Of a stretch of 64,000 nucleotides of DNA, positions 36,290 to 48,506 are shown piece by piece. Positions within the stretch are counted from its first letter, which is position 1. Each line of letters begins with the position of its first letter. The stretch spans positions 13,671,001 through 13,735,000 of the forward strand of contig JAYKKI010000063.1 in assembly GCA_039881145.1 (NCBI GenBank). Direction: 5' to 3'. The DNA comes from Druceiella hillmani (lineage: Eukaryota > Arthropoda > Insecta > Lepidoptera > Hepialidae). Position numbers and translations under genes: made by a program. The notes beneath the pieces are model-generated. The model did no database searches. It was given only the letters and a program-made list of their open reading frames with translations, and was not told where the DNA came from.

Positions 36290-36700
36290 AAATAACTCGA
36301 ACGTCTGTGTATTATTAGTGCACGCGAACGAAATCGCGGCGGAAGGTTAGTCATTACTAAAATGCTTAAATTTTACAACTGGCATATTTTTGTAAATTCA
36401 CAAGCGTAATACCACAAATTTCTTTTCCGAATTGAATTTAACACAGATTATTACTGTCAAACGGAAGAATAGCAGGTTTCCTAAACTCCCTGCAACACGC
36501 ATACCTGTTCCATCCTCCTCAGCCTAATTATGACAATATATTTTATATTTTTAATGTGCCTTCTTCGCTGGACGGAAATACGTGTGGTCAATGGCCAGAA
36601 CAGCCTTGGACCTCTGTTATTTACGACCTGTACCCGCCGTAACGAGAGTGGGCCAGATGTTGCGTAATCTATTTATTTATCGCCGTGTCATTGCTTTTGT
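36290..36700. promoter_or_regulatory. GC-richer island, possible conserved non-coding element
   Basis: Blocks at 36300-36350 (GCACGCGAACGAAATCGCGG) and 36555-36690 (GGTCAATGGCCAGAACAGCC; ATCTATTTATTTATCGCC) have mixed composition without transposon wording or a sustained ORF. Such text is common in insect enhancers. Low confidence. Confidence 0.25.
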
Positions 36701-37871
36701 TATTGTTAAAAATGTGAGAGAATATGCCAGCGCGTAGATTGAAACGTTTTAAGTGTTTCATTTTGTTTTGTTCCTTGATTTAATTTGTGTATTTAATAAG
36801 GCAATTTAGGAGTATTTACAGTTAGAGTGAACACGCATTTAAGATCATATAGCCACATTTAAGTCATATAGAAGGGTAGAATCAACATTTGGACAAAATG
36901 GGATTGTGTTTTCACCAGACACGCCACGAAAAAAAGACACTTTTTGGGTTGTAAATTCGTAATATGGTATATGAAAAAGATACACATCCACGGGGTATGC
37001 AATAAAGATAATCGTTAAAAAAATGTAACTTTTTTTAATATAAGATTTTGATATTATCCTTACGCCCTAAAAAATAATTTAAAAAATTACTCTATGTAAA
37101 TTTCAAATATGAACAAATAGTCTATATGTTTGCAACTGTTTTCAAGCTCTTAACACTTTCAATGTGAGAAACAAACCAAGGAAGGAAAGAGTACACTTTA
37201 GCAAAAGTGTTTGTAACATTTTTTTTATTTAATTGAATTTGTTATTATTTTTAACAATTACAAAGGCGGCTCAAGGTTTATTTTGTAAAAAAAATACATT
37301 TTTGCAACGAATAATTTGTTTTTTTGTTTTAATTGGGTTTTTTTTGTCACGAAACATTTATTATGCAAATCATAACACATATAGCCAATAATTAAAACAT
37401 AACAACCAAGAAACTACAAATAAGTGTAGAAAAATTGCCTAAAAAAGTAATTCAATATTGGCAGCGGTTTGTCAGTAGTAAAAGCTGTTTTAAATAAATT
37501 TTTTTTTAATCAGTATGCGACCTTTATAACTATTAAATACGTTATTTTTTATGAGTATTCTTTGCTTTAAAAAATAAAAAAAACGGTTGAAAAATTACAT
37601 TTGCTAAAATGAATAAGCACCAAATTGTGTATCATCATATGATGATATGAATTCTGCATATATGTAAAATTATTCGAGTTATGTGGTTCATTTTCGCACA
37701 TTTTATATAAATGGATGAATTAATTAAATTAAAATAACTCAATTGTGAATTGAATTCAAGTATCCGGCACTCTGTACCTAGTGGACATAATAAAAAAAAA
37801 TTATTACCTGTACTTAATTACATCACATAGGTTTTAACATATTACGAATTTACAACCAAAAAGTGTTTCTA
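36701..37871. other. unrecognised AT-rich DNA
   Basis: Contains a 16-bp palindrome (ATCATCATATGATGAT) at 37631-37646. No gene or transposon recognised. Confidence 0.5.
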
Positions 37872-38178
37872 TTATGCTGCATTTTAGTATTAAAAAACAA
37901 AAAAGCAATGAAAAATTATGCTGCATTTTAGTATTAAAAAACAAAAAAGCAAAGAAAAATTATGCTGCATTTTAGTATTAAAAAACAAAAAAGCAATGAA
38001 AAATTATGCTGCATTTTAGTATTAAAAAACAAAAAAGCAATGAAAAATTATGCTGCATTTTAGTATTAAAAAACAAAAAAGCAATGAAAAATTATGCTGC
38101 ATTTTAGTATTAAAAAACAAAAAAGCAATGAAACATTATGCTGCATTTTAGTATTAAAAAACAAAAAAGCAATGAAAA
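37872..38178. repeat. 44-bp satellite, seven copies
   Basis: Units begin TTATGCTGCATTTTAGTATT and continue with an A-rich half containing AAAAAAGCAATGAAAAA. Nearly identical; only single-base differences seen. Confidence 0.96.
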
Positions 38179-38449
38179 TGTTCGCTGTAATTTTATGCAA
38201 AATTTATGGACCTATTTCAGAGTATTTACAGATTTCGTAGCCAAATAATTATTAAAATACGCGGAAGTGTAATTTTACATAATTTTTCAAACTTTTCTTG
38301 CAACCTAATAAACTCGACATATCTATAAAAAACTAGATATCCATTCTGATCGGTCAACTAGTTTTTTGCCAGGGCCAACAAGTATTTTACCTCTATTGGT
38401 TTCCTCTCTACGAAGCTGTTCTATTTGGGGCAACTGAATTCAAGTGTGG
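38179..38449. other. unrecognised spacer
   Basis: May include the 5' non-coding end of the mariner relic that follows; no terminal repeat identified. Confidence 0.35.
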
Positions 38450-39082
38450 CAAAGTAAAAATGGAAGAAGCGCAACATCCTGGAATCACTAAATTCATTTT
38501 GATGCTTGAAAACACCAATAAAGGCCAAGATCTTAGCTGACAGACGAGGAAAACTGCGCGTATTACCAGCTTACATGCATCTCATCTGAACGGGTTCACT
38601 CATTTTGTCTAATGAACTACACATTAGAAAGCTTTGTTCACGATCGATACCGTCATTAGTATTCACTTTGGTCCAAAAGCGGAAATACTAACGAAAAGGT
38701 CTATTGCTAATTTTTTTTGATACGCAAAGGAATATTGCAAAATGACAATCTCGAAAAGTGGCATATTATCATCACTTTAGGGCTGATTAAATGCGGCAAC
38801 AGTACAAAAAACACCCAGAAATGGAAAAAAAATGTTGTCCCACCATGACAACGCATCGGTGCATTGAAGCCATGCCGCTTAACAAATTTGGCAGAGATAC
38901 AATTTAAGCTGCTTGTGCATGCAGCTTTTCCAAAAGACCTAGCTTCATTAGGCTACCAGCTTTTTCCAAAACGATTAATGTTCAAAACAAAAAAAAACCA
39001 AGAGTATTATGAACTGCTTAAAGTTTACTACTTCTTTAGCATTACCCAAGATTTAAACTTTTCCAATTGTCGTGTTTGGTAA
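38450..39082 (+). pseudogene. third mariner transposase relic, heavily decayed
   Basis: Family text survives in pieces and several frames: a segment around 38690-38830 resembling the DxKGIL..DYLEKG...YY..L stretch, HHDNASVH at about 38835-38860 (the HxDNAPxH motif with the second catalytic Asp), and a final frame at 38864-39082 whose KPCRLTNLAEIQFKLL, HAAFPKDLASLGYQLFP corresponds to the K..L.EL.FELL.HPPYSPDLAPSDYHLFP block. In that block the third catalytic Asp position is not preserved as in active enzymes. Stops and frameshifts are frequent. Terminal repeats were not found. Confidence 0.6.
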
Positions 39083-39559
39083 TTTAATTGTAAATATATT
39101 ATATTCTTTTGAATGATCGAATTAAGACTACACATATATTAATTAAAGTTAAACGTAGCTAATAAAAACTATTAATTGGTTAACCAGCCTATTCTTCCTA
39201 ATAACTATAAATTATCAAACTTATAAACTTTAATAACCTATTAAGATTAAAACATGCTAAACACAATCTTTTCTCATTCTGAGAAGGTGAATATATTCTG
39301 CATTTTTTAACCTCAAACTGCCCTTGTCGTCAGGGACCACATTATACCGCCACGCCTCAGTCATCCCAATGAACGATACACAGTAATTAAAGATAATCTG
39401 GGACGACACATTTAGTTATTGAAATGCCAAAAAAAATATTAGCAACCAGTAATTAAAACCAACACTTTGAGACCATAAGAAATTATAATAGCCATCATGA
39501 CAAAATATACGATCAACGACTCGACCGATTCACGACAATCGTCACAATCATATTTTGAT
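39083..39559. other. unrecognised AT-rich DNA
   Basis: No feature recognised. Confidence 0.45.
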
Positions 39560-40400
39560 TCTTAAAATAAATTTAATTTGTTTAAATACTTGTTTACTAT
39601 AAAGATTGTCCAGAAGCAAAATTTAGTTCCTCCAATTCTTCCCTTCATTGATTTATTTGGATTTTGGATGATAGGAGAATTAACCAAAAACTAATCAGCA
39701 ATATCCAAGACGTACTCCAAATCTAACAAAATTATAAAGACGTACTCTACATTGAATACAACCTAACTTATACACATGAATTCATATGTATTAATTCATT
39801 TTCGATCAATTTTTTAAGTTGCGTACTATGGACATATCAGTAATTGCTTTTCAAGTTTTGAGCATTATTCATCTACTTAAATACTTCTTCACTCTAAAGA
39901 TTGTTACCCGAAAGTGAAATTTAGTTCCTCCAATTCTTCCCTTCATTGATTTATTTGGATTTTGTATGGTAGGAGAATTAACCAAAATCTAATCAGCAAT
40001 ATCCAAGACGTACTCCAAATCTAACAAAATAATAAAAACGTACTCTACATTGAATACAACCTAATATGTATTAATTCATTTTCGATCAATTTTTTAAGTT
40101 GCGTACTATGGACATATCAGTAATTGCTTTTCAAGTTTTGAGCATTATTCATCTACTTAAATACTTCTTCACTCTAAAGATTGTTACCCGAAAGTGAAAT
40201 TTAGTTCCTCCAATTCTTCCCTTCATTGATTTATTTGGATTTTGTATGGTAGGAGAATTAACCAAAATCTAATCAGCAATATCCAAGACGTACTCCAAAT
40301 CTAACAAAATAATAAAAACGTACTCTACATTGAATACAACCTAATATGTATTAATTCATTTTCGATCAATTTTTTAAGTTACGTACTATGGACATATCAG
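39560..40400. repeat. tandem array, three copies of about 280-295 bp
   Basis: Landmarks CCTCCAATTCTTCCCTTCAT and GCAATATCCAAGACGTACTC recur three times, for example GATTGT at about 39604, 39899 and 40179. Copies 2 and 3 are nearly identical; copy 1 is longer by an ~18-bp block. Confidence 0.93.
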
Positions 40401-40805
40401 TTCCAAATTGCTTTTCAATAAAAAAGAGAAAAACACGTTCAGTTAATCTAGACGAATCAAGTGAGCGAAGTGTACATAACTCGTATTTTTTTAACTTCAA
40501 ATTGTCTTGTCAAATTTTCTTTCCAGTTCCCAGTATTTCTTTAAAATTAGCATGTACTACTTAGGAGCAAAAGTGTAGATGAAATAAATAAATCAAATAA
40601 TCCCAATACAAACGTTGCACGGTATCTACACTATCTAATACATCTTCAAATACTTAATCAACATCTAACTTAACCTAATTTCAATACCGGAATTAATACG
40701 TATTAACTTATTTTCGGTCAATTTGTTAAGTTGTATTTTAATGACATCTCAATTTCAAATTTCTTTGCAAGTTTTTGTCAATGAATATAGAAATGCACTT
40801 AAATA
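40401..40805. repeat. degenerate fourth copy of the 285-bp unit
   Basis: ATTAATACGTATTAACTTATTTTCGGTCAATTTGTTAAGTTG-like order near 40690-40735 parallels the array unit but is much more diverged, marking the old edge of the array. Confidence 0.55.
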
Positions 40806-41143
40806 CGACTGGTTAATTTAGCCGAAATTTATTAAAAGAATATTTAAAATACCAACACTTCTTTTTCCTATAACACTTCCTTGCATTATCGTCCACGATG
40901 TCGTGTAAACATATTTACATACATACGATTACCATTATGTTCTATATCCTTATCTGCATACCGTTTATAAATAAGAAGGAATAAACAGAAATCTTAAAAC
41001 GACACTTTTAATATAATCCAAAATGAAAACATCAACGATAATTTGTTTACGTAAAAAGAAAACACTCAAAAATATGTGGCATGTAAAATTAAACCTGGTC
41101 GACAGAGATTAATATTTATTTCTGTAGTTTTACTTCAAGCAAA
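40806..41143. other. unrecognised AT-rich DNA
   Basis: No feature recognised. Confidence 0.45.
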
Positions 41144-41206
41144 AATATTTGCTAATAGCCCACCTGAAGATGTTGTAATACAACGAAACCCAGGTCGTGG
41201 TAAAGA
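41144..41206 (+). ncRNA. hammerhead ribozyme motif, core intact
   Basis: CTGAAGA at 41164-41170, stem-loop II GTTGT-AAT-ACAAC, GAAA at 41185-41188, stem III CC-CA-GG and cleavage triplet GTC with predicted cleavage after C41196. CCCAC and GTGG close the inner stem I. The stem III loop is CA instead of UA, a loop change that leaves pairing intact. Outer stem I pairing is weaker here because the usual CTTTGC is changed. Confidence 0.7.
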
Positions 41207-41298
41207 ACTTAAAGAAAGTAGAAATAATACTACGTCGCGTAGTTTCATTTAATTATCAATAATGAATTTCTACAAAATTAACGCCAAATATATTAAAT
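41144..41298 (+). mobile_element. solo PLE terminal-repeat arm
   Basis: A single plus-strand PLE arm running from the ribozyme to the full 3' terminus (ACGCCAAATATATT), matching the end of the PLE at 12.28 kb. Unlike the neighbouring units it has no inverted partner arm directly attached. The next arm, at 41717, faces it across about 420 bp. Confidence 0.8.
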
Positions 41299-41702
41299 AA
41301 TGTACGGTATATTGAAATAAAATAACATTTGTGTTTTGAATCGTTTAATTAATTTGCAACTTACGATTCTCGAATACAGGTGGATGTTCGAGAAATACTG
41401 TACATATGTGACTTTGAAACAATTTAATATCCTTCGCGAATAACAAATTTATCAGTTGAAAATTGTGGTTTCACTTTTTTGGTGACTTCTGACTGTTATG
41501 AACACTAGAGCATTACTGGCTGGGTACAAACTTTCATCCTTCATCTTTAAAACAAACGCTATTTCTATTCCTAATATATTGAAATTTGCTTTTACTTCGA
41601 CGGTAACTGTCGCTCATTTGAGCACGATTACCTCCCCGCACTAAACATCTCTTTTAAAGACGTTTTGGCATCAAAAAAACTGAAAAGATATATAAAAATA
41701 TA
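41299..41702. other. unrecognised AT-rich DNA between two PLE pieces
   Basis: No further feature recognised. Confidence 0.4.
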
Positions 41703-41716
41703 TAATTTTAGTATTG

Positions 41717-41928
41717 AATATATTTGGCGTTAATTTTGTAGAAATTCATTATAATTAAATTTTTCTCAACTATATGAAACTACGTGATATATTATTATTT
41801 CTACTTCATTTATATTGTTAACCACGACCTAGGCTTAGTTTTATGACAACAACTTCAGGTGGACAATTTATAAAGATCTTTACAAACTGCCCACCTGAAG
41901 ATGTTGTCATACAACTAAACCTAGGTCG
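41717..41928. mobile_element. PLE-derived inverted unit, decayed
   Basis: Left arm on the minus strand (terminus at about 41717, ribozyme at 41821-41865) and right arm on the plus strand (ribozyme at about 41885-41928). Imperfect direct repeats TAATTTTAGTATTG (41703-41716) and TAATTTTTATATTG (41929-41942), 12 of 14 matching, look like an old target duplication. The right arm ends within one base of the predicted ribozyme cleavage position (after C41927). Both ribozyme cores are broken: the left has CTGAAGT and lost GAAA, the right has TAAA for GAAA. Confidence 0.75.
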
Positions 41929-41949
41929 TAATTTTTATATTGTGAAGTA

Positions 41950-42070
41950 AAACAAGGGGCCATTATAATTTCGCCGTAAACATTCATCCGTCCGAACGTC
42001 TTTCCGTCATAGTCTCGCAGTTTCCACTTCCATAGTATGGTTGGGTACGAAAATTTATATTTTTGCTCAT
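41950..42070. repeat. interspersed repeat fragment shared with 48.0 kb
   Basis: CATTCATCCGTCCGAACGTC and TCATAGTCTCGCAGTTTC parallel the TCTATTTTCCCGTCTGTCCG / TCACAGTCCCACGATTTC text at 48040-48090. Wording resembles reverse-complemented Lepidoptera-type 'GACGGACAGAC' repeats. Confidence 0.5.
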
Positions 42071-44960
42071 TCTATCAAGTTATTTCATTTAACTTTTTAT
42101 AATTTTAAGCTTGTTTGTGGAATATTAAGCTTCGAATTAGAATATTAAGCTTCTTAATGCCGGGGAACTACAAATTAGTTAACTTACTTCAACGATTTCA
42201 AGTTTCTGTTACTTCTAATCCTCTAACACCATACGATGCTTTATATAATAAATACCTAAAGGTAAAACGTAAGGGTTGATAGAAAAGTACTTATAACTTT
42301 AATTATATTTTAATTATTTTATTATTCTGAAGTCTAGAACAGTAATTCGAAAAAACACCTTTTTGATTTAAACTAGTTCTAATGAACGACAAAACTCTAC
42401 CTTTTTGATACAACATTTTTATTAATAACTGAAATGTTTTATACCAAAAAATTGGGGTGTGGCTATGTCATGGACACGGCCGTCTGTTGTACGTTAATAC
42501 GTCTATGTAACGAGTTATCTTTTTTAAATAAAATATTTTTGATAATATTTCTTTATTCTAACACCTTACACTGTCACTACTTTAAACTAATGTTTTATGT
42601 ACAATGATAGATTTTGATGACAGCTGACGATTAAAACTGAAATGAACATCGTAGCTTTTCCGAATCAAAAGTTATACTAATTGCAAATCTCGATACGCAG
42701 CAAAATAACTTCAAAATTGCGGGGCTTCCCCCTCCACCGCGCACGATGCGTCACTATTCTCGCTTATCGTAATGAATTATTTGATCCTTTAGCTATCCAG
42801 TGGTATAATTTAATTTTTGATGTAGATGATAGATTCAAAACTGCAACGCCAAACTTTATCCCCCGATTATGTTATTATTAGGTTTTTTGGATTGCCCCCG
42901 TATGGTAGCAAATTTAAAGACGTACTCACGTCAAAATATTCACGTCCGTCGTTTTACTGAATTCAATATTAATAGAAGGGTTAAATATCAAATTACGTTC
43001 TGCTGCATAGTGAATCAAATCATTATGCACCCAATCTGCAATCAGCCTCTGACGTTTGGGTGCATTAATTAGTTCGGGTGCTTTAAATTAAATATTCCTA
43101 GAAAGGATTCGGTGTCCGATTATGTTTATCTCTGCCGCCCGCTCTGTGGGTTGTGGCTGCAGTTTTGCCATTGTCGGAGGTCATTTTTTTATTATCTTTG
43201 ATTGCGATATAATACGCCGGAATGCTGAGAGGCAGAGTTGGTTAAATATTTTATGATTATAGAACCGTTAGCGCAAGTTATCATCATAAATCATTTATGT
43301 AGGTGCAGTGGGAATAATAACGGCAAAGGAAAAAAATAACTCAACAGCGTATAGTTAAATTGCTTGGTAAAAATTAAATAATTGCGAAACATCCGTTTCT
43401 CAAATAAAGAAAACAATTACAGAAGGTGAATTAAGTCCAAAATAATATAAATTTTAACTTCAAGTCAATCATATATCAAAACGGTCGATGCCGGCATCGG
43501 GATTCGCCTGTCGCTTCACTCTTTGTATTCAAAAGGTCTTAATATATCCAAAAGGTCTTATAAATGTCAAAATAAATTTAAGAGTTTAACTTTAAAAAAT
43601 ATCGTAATTAACCTTTAGATTTCATTCCGGAGCCAAATCAAATACGTATCTTGTACCTCCATGACTAAATGATTTTTATAAATGAAGGAAAAATAAATTG
43701 ATAGTCTGTTTACGAAATATGAAAGGAAACAAATAAAATAAGATAATTTGGCTATCTTTTGGGACCTACGTTGAAACTACGCTATATATACAAAGAAGTA
43801 AGGAAAAAACGTGTCTATTACTCTGTATGTCAAGGCGAATATATGAAAAATGTAAATTTTATTGTGGAAATCGCGAATTAAACAGTTATTTTTTAGAAAA
43901 GAATTTTCATATTGTTTCCTTAACGTTTTCTACTCAGTTTGATGTAAAGAATCACCTGTATGAATAATAGACATATTTCAGTTACACCTGTTTTCCTTAC
44001 AAAATATTTTCGCGTGGGTGATTCGGCTTATAATTTTTAATAACAAAAAAAGAGAAAAAATTATATATATTTAATATTTTTTAACAAACTAATTTTTTAG
44101 TAATCAAGCCAATTTTTTGGTATGTACCTCATAAATCTATAATTGTAATATTTCCCGCGAGACTATTCGCCGCTACAGTAAATAATCGACTTTTATTACA
44201 CTCATGCAAAACTACACACTAAAACATTAGTCGCGTGATATATAAATTCCATCCTCACTATTTTTAGGATATAGTTATTTAGGACACAGAAATTTATAAT
44301 AGTCATTCATCACTATGCTCCAAACAAACAACAAAATTGAAATACAAAACAGATTCAATCTTTTTTACACAGTTCGTCATACTATAGAGACAAATAAATA
44401 TTGGTTTTGGAGTTCATTTTAGGTTATCGCGCTATCTTGTTCACACATTTACTTGAAGTTGGCCATACATTAGTAAAATATGATCTGTGTAGGGTGTTTT
44501 GACGTAACGTATTATTTGTGGTTCGGCGTTTAGTAGCGAATTTTAAAGCAAAGTGTTATTTTTGATTTCTACAAAATATTTATACCCAATTTATGGCAAG
44601 GGGTGTTGTAAGGAACAATGCACATATCTATTATATGTATATTTTCATTTGTTTTCCCAGTGTTTATTACATAATTTTCAGAAAATTGAGATAACAACAT
44701 ACTTCCTTGGAACCGACAAAATTGGTAAATAGCACCAATTATATTATGAGTGCATGTTTGCACATTTATACATATTCATTAAAAAACATTCATACAAAAT
44801 TTAATAATTTTATAAACTACTTTGCGACCGACTTACTAAATATACTAGTGGTATATTGCGACTTCCCTGCTTGAAATTCCGAAACAGAAGTGTAGTGTTA
44901 TAATATGTTTATTTAATGCTCTTATATTAGATACAAATTTGTTTAGTTTAATTCCCGCGC
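42071..44960. other. mostly unrecognised; GC-richer islands near 42.7 and 43.1-43.3 kb
   Basis: An open frame at 42681-42881 is GC-richer at its start (GGGGCTTCCCCCTCCACCGC) but has no recognisable family. The stretch 43115-43300 (CTGCCGCCCGCTCTGTGGG, GATATAATACGCCGGAATGC) could be a conserved non-coding element. Nothing else supported. Confidence 0.35.
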
Positions 44961-44961
44961 A

Positions 44962-45010
44962 GGTCGACTTGCGCCCCCTGCCCACTCCGTGTTTTCCCAC
45001 AGCTCGCCGC
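44962..45010 (-). promoter_or_regulatory. CTCF-like insulator motif with adjacent Su(H)-like site
   Basis: The minus strand of 44969-44985 reads GGGCAGGGGGCGCAA, close to the CTCF core CCAGCAGGGGGCGCT, which insects also use in shortened form. TTCCCAC at 44994-45000 is a Su(H)-type GTGGGAA site on the minus strand. Motif match only. Confidence 0.35.
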
Positions 45011-46374
45011 TAACCCCCATCCGTGTGGCGGAAGTTTTGTTTAATTTTCTACATACATCAAAACTCCAGAACCGTTTGAAAAATCACGATGAAACAGAAA
45101 CTACATTGATCTTGTGTAAAATTCATGTCAATTGCTTCACTGGCTTTCGAGTTAAAACTGTTTGTACAAACAAACCGATAAATATTTATAAAGAAATAAC
45201 TTCTAATATTTCTTTGTTTTTAAATAAATAATTGTTTAGCCAAAGGCAGTGCTGTGTTGCATAACTTTGTATCATAAAAACGCTCAAAACACAGTCCTGA
45301 ATTACTAGCCATACACGTGGTTGAAATTTAAAACAGAATTCACGAATTCGTGTACAGTTCTATGAAAAATAATTCTGATACAGTTAAAACAGTTCAGTTT
45401 CCATAACTCAAAAATACCATAACCAGAATTTTGCAAATATATTATAACAGCAATTTTGTAAAAAACGATAATATGAATCTGAATCTTTTTTATAGATTTT
45501 TATATTATCTACAAAATTTTCATATATATCTCAATATAATTAGAATAGTATAAAAATTAAACTTAAAAGCTACTCAACTTGCTTAATTTCCCTTCCCTTA
45601 TACAGATATAGCTCATTACGATGACGAGTGCTAAAAGTTTTCTTCAATTAGATAAACAGTTTTCGTGCTAAATCGTGAAAATGAAACAACATTTTCCTCT
45701 TTATACAATTAATAAAATGGTCTCTTATCATTATGTGCAGGTGAACAATTCTAATGTTTCTGTAGTTATATATTGACAAATAAATCAGTTAATTTTCCAC
45801 CATCTCCATACGGTGATAAGGAGACATGCGACACGTACCATCCGCTTGAAAACTCGTTTCCAATCTGCAAAGACTTCAGCAATTATATCATACCCTTGCT
45901 TCGGTCCTCTCAATAATCTCCTTATTAATCCTGGTAGAAATTATTATTTTTTTCGATGGCTTCAGTTGTGTTACCAATCGTATATGAGAAAAAAATTATC
46001 AACTGCAAATCATTACTAATATGGACTTGCTATAATTAAGCAGAGAGACATATACATTTCATAAAATGGTATTATATGCCATAAATGATTTCATCCATGA
46101 ATATTTCATAAAAAGTGATATTGAGAATCGTCATTACAGTTTTCATACAACCTTTGTGTAGGCTTTTAAAATCCTTGTTTTTTTCATATAAACTTCAGTA
46201 GTTTCGAAAATAAGGATAATACATATTTTTTTACATATTTTTCAATATTTACAACCTAAAATTATGAAAAATCCTCATAACTAGGTCTTTAAGATATCCC
46301 ATGCTATATGAAATAATCAAAATACAAAAAAAACGTACTTAATTTGTCCCATTTAACATTTTTGAGTGTTAACC
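45011..46374. other. unrecognised AT-rich DNA
   Basis: Open frames at 44989-45231 and 45813-46019 show no family resemblance. Confidence 0.45.
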
Positions 46375-46560
46375 ACCTGGATATAGGCGGGTTAATATGC
46401 TTTATTATTTTTCAAAATTTAATTTTTACAAATTTTTTTCAAAAACTACCCAACATTGAAACATTGGGCAGTTTTTGAAAAAAGAGCTGCGACAGACGTG
46501 AGTAATTTTATAATAGTTCTGGTTTCTTTTCGAGGTACGGAACCCAAAAAATATATTTTT
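46375..46560 (+). repeat. interspersed repeat, copy 3 (GGGTTAATATGC family)
   Basis: Contains GGCGGGTTAATATGC, GAGCTGCGACAGACGTGAGT and GTTTCTTTTCGAGGTACGGA. An internal hairpin (AAAAACTACCCAA ... TTGGGCAGTTTTT, about 46441-46480) lies between these blocks and is absent from the other two copies. Confidence 0.7.
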
Positions 46561-47250
46561 CATCTACAGCAGCGAAATTAATGACGTTTTTATCATGATT
46601 CTAAAAAAACCTAGCCACATGCTTATCTAAACACGCATAATGTATGGTCCCGTAGGTGTCCATATTTCCTAAAATTTTTAGTGCAAATTAACCAATATAA
46701 ACATAATTAAAAATTCTAATGAAATATCTAGATTTTTTCAGATTTTCCGAATCAATGGTAGAAAAATTAAATGGGATAGGTATACATTGTGCACTTTGAA
46801 TCTAAATATTTTGCAAACTGAATTTAAAAATGAATAACAGTAATTGGAACTTCAATTTTATTTTGAAAACTTTTCCTTTTACAAACTGCCCGAGGGAGAG
46901 CGCCAAAAAATGTTTCGCCTCCAATTTAAATGTTTGAAGAGGCCCCTTTTATTTTTTTTTTAATATATTGTTATACATTACTTGAAGTTCTTATCTGAAG
47001 CATTTATTTGTAAAATTTCACACATATTGATCTATAATGTACTAATTGAGAGATAACAAATGGATGAATTAACAGACGAATGGACGAACATAACTAAATT
47101 ATATGGACTTTTTACTTACATTCTTGTTTTTTTTTCAAATCTTTGCTATCGAAATTCCATTTTTCTCCAATTTTTGTACTTGAAATATTTATATAACAAA
47201 ATTTTTCATTCATCTTTGCAAGTACTGATATTCAGCATCGTTTTTACCAT
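46561..47250. other. unrecognised AT-rich DNA
   Basis: No feature recognised. Confidence 0.45.
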
Positions 47251-47252
47251 GT

Positions 47253-47302
<50 letters not shown>
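47251..47302. repeat. (TA)n microsatellite
   Basis: About 50 bp of TA repeats preceded by GTATACATACA. Confidence 0.95.
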
Positions 47303-47999
47303 TTAAAATTTTCTTTTATTATTTTTGCAAAATCAAAAAAAAATAAGTCTCCTCTCCATTATATATTTAGAATATGATTATTTCGCGTCTGAACGCTGTT
47401 TGAAGATTCACAATTTTGAAAACAAACATGCAGATTTAAATGAAATAAAAGTTTATTTTCTTATTTTTTTCCTTTATACTAAATCTTTTTATAACCAGGT
47501 TTTATTTTTCTTTAAACTCTATTTGTACAAAATTCCGATCTACATCTTCACCTTAAGATGAAGATGTTTTTCTGTTATATTAACTATTTATAACTTAAAC
47601 ATTTTACAATATGGTTCTTCTAAAGATTGGTTCATTAATCAATCGATGTCAATGTTAATTAATTTATTGTCTTTATGTTTGCTTAATAATATGTTACGTT
47701 GTTTATTTATTACAACCAAGGTGGAGGTCTACGTTGTGCCGTTCGTTATCTCTTGGGTTGTTGTTTTTGAATACTGTTTGCGTTTAATATTCTATAATGC
47801 TTTAAGGATTTCATGACGGTGTGTACTCTGAATAATTAGTATTCAATATTGGAAAGAAAATTGTGAATTTAATGGAAAATTCCTAATAGAATTTTCGTGG
47901 GTAAAATAAGAAACAAATCCTAATAAAAACTTTGTCAGACTAAACAACCGTTTGAATTTAATGTTCTCAGTGTCCGGTTCTTTTCGCTTCCTTTATCAA
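47303..47999. other. unrecognised AT-rich DNA
   Basis: No feature recognised. Confidence 0.45.
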
Positions 48000-48130
48000 T
48001 GTCGCCTATAAAATAAGCAACCATTATAGTTTCGTTGTATTCGTCTATTTTCCCGTCTGTCCGTCTATCACAGTCCCACGATTTCTAAAATTTTAGACCT
48101 ATATAAAAATTTAGGCGTGCATCTGAAGCG
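48000..48130. repeat. interspersed repeat fragment shared with 41.95 kb
   Basis: CCCGTCTGTCCGTCTATCAC followed by AGTCCCACGATTTC; see the partner at 41950-42070. Confidence 0.5.
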
Positions 48131-48368
48131 CGCGGGGGAATTTGTTTTGCTCATATTCTATTGAGAGCGATATTATTGGACAGCTCATGGAAAACAAAAT
48201 AGATATTTTTTTACGGTTTTTGATTTTCAAGTCCACAATTGATCGTTTCCTTTTTTTAACACATTCCTTAGATATTTAATATATTTGGCGTTAATTTTGT
48301 AGAAATTCATTATTCAAAATTAAATGAAACTACGTGATGTAGTATTATTTCTACTTTCTTTAATTTCT

Positions 48369-48428
48369 TTACCACGACCTAGGTTTCGTTGTATTGCAAC
48401 ATCTTCAGGTGGGCTGTTAGCAAAGATT
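48369..48428 (-). ncRNA. hammerhead ribozyme motif, left arm, core intact
   Basis: Minus strand: CTGAAGA (48408-48402), stem II GTTG/CAAC with a CAATA loop, GAAA (48387-48384), stem III CC-TA-GG, triplet GTC with predicted cleavage 3' of the C at 48376. Inner stem I is CCCAC/GTGG and CTTT/AAAG can extend it. All core residues are present; the extra U before stem II is the only oddity. Confidence 0.72.
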
Positions 48429-48443
48429 CTCTTTATTCTCTTT

Positions 48444-48506
48444 ATCTTTGCTAATATCCCACCTGAAGATGTTGTAATACAATGAAACCTAGGTCGTGGT
48501 AAAGAA
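48444..48506 (+). ncRNA. hammerhead ribozyme motif, right arm, core intact
   Basis: CTGAAGA at 48463-48469, stem II GTTGT/ACAAT with one G-U pair next to the core, GAAA at 48484-48487, stem III CC-TA-GG and GTC with predicted cleavage after C48495. Stem I as in the left arm. It points away from the left-arm ribozyme. Confidence 0.72.

Noticed and set aside
41144..41928. A complete PLE bounded by the arms at 41.2 and 41.7 kb
   Set aside because: The ~420 bp between the facing arms contains no PLE coding sequence.
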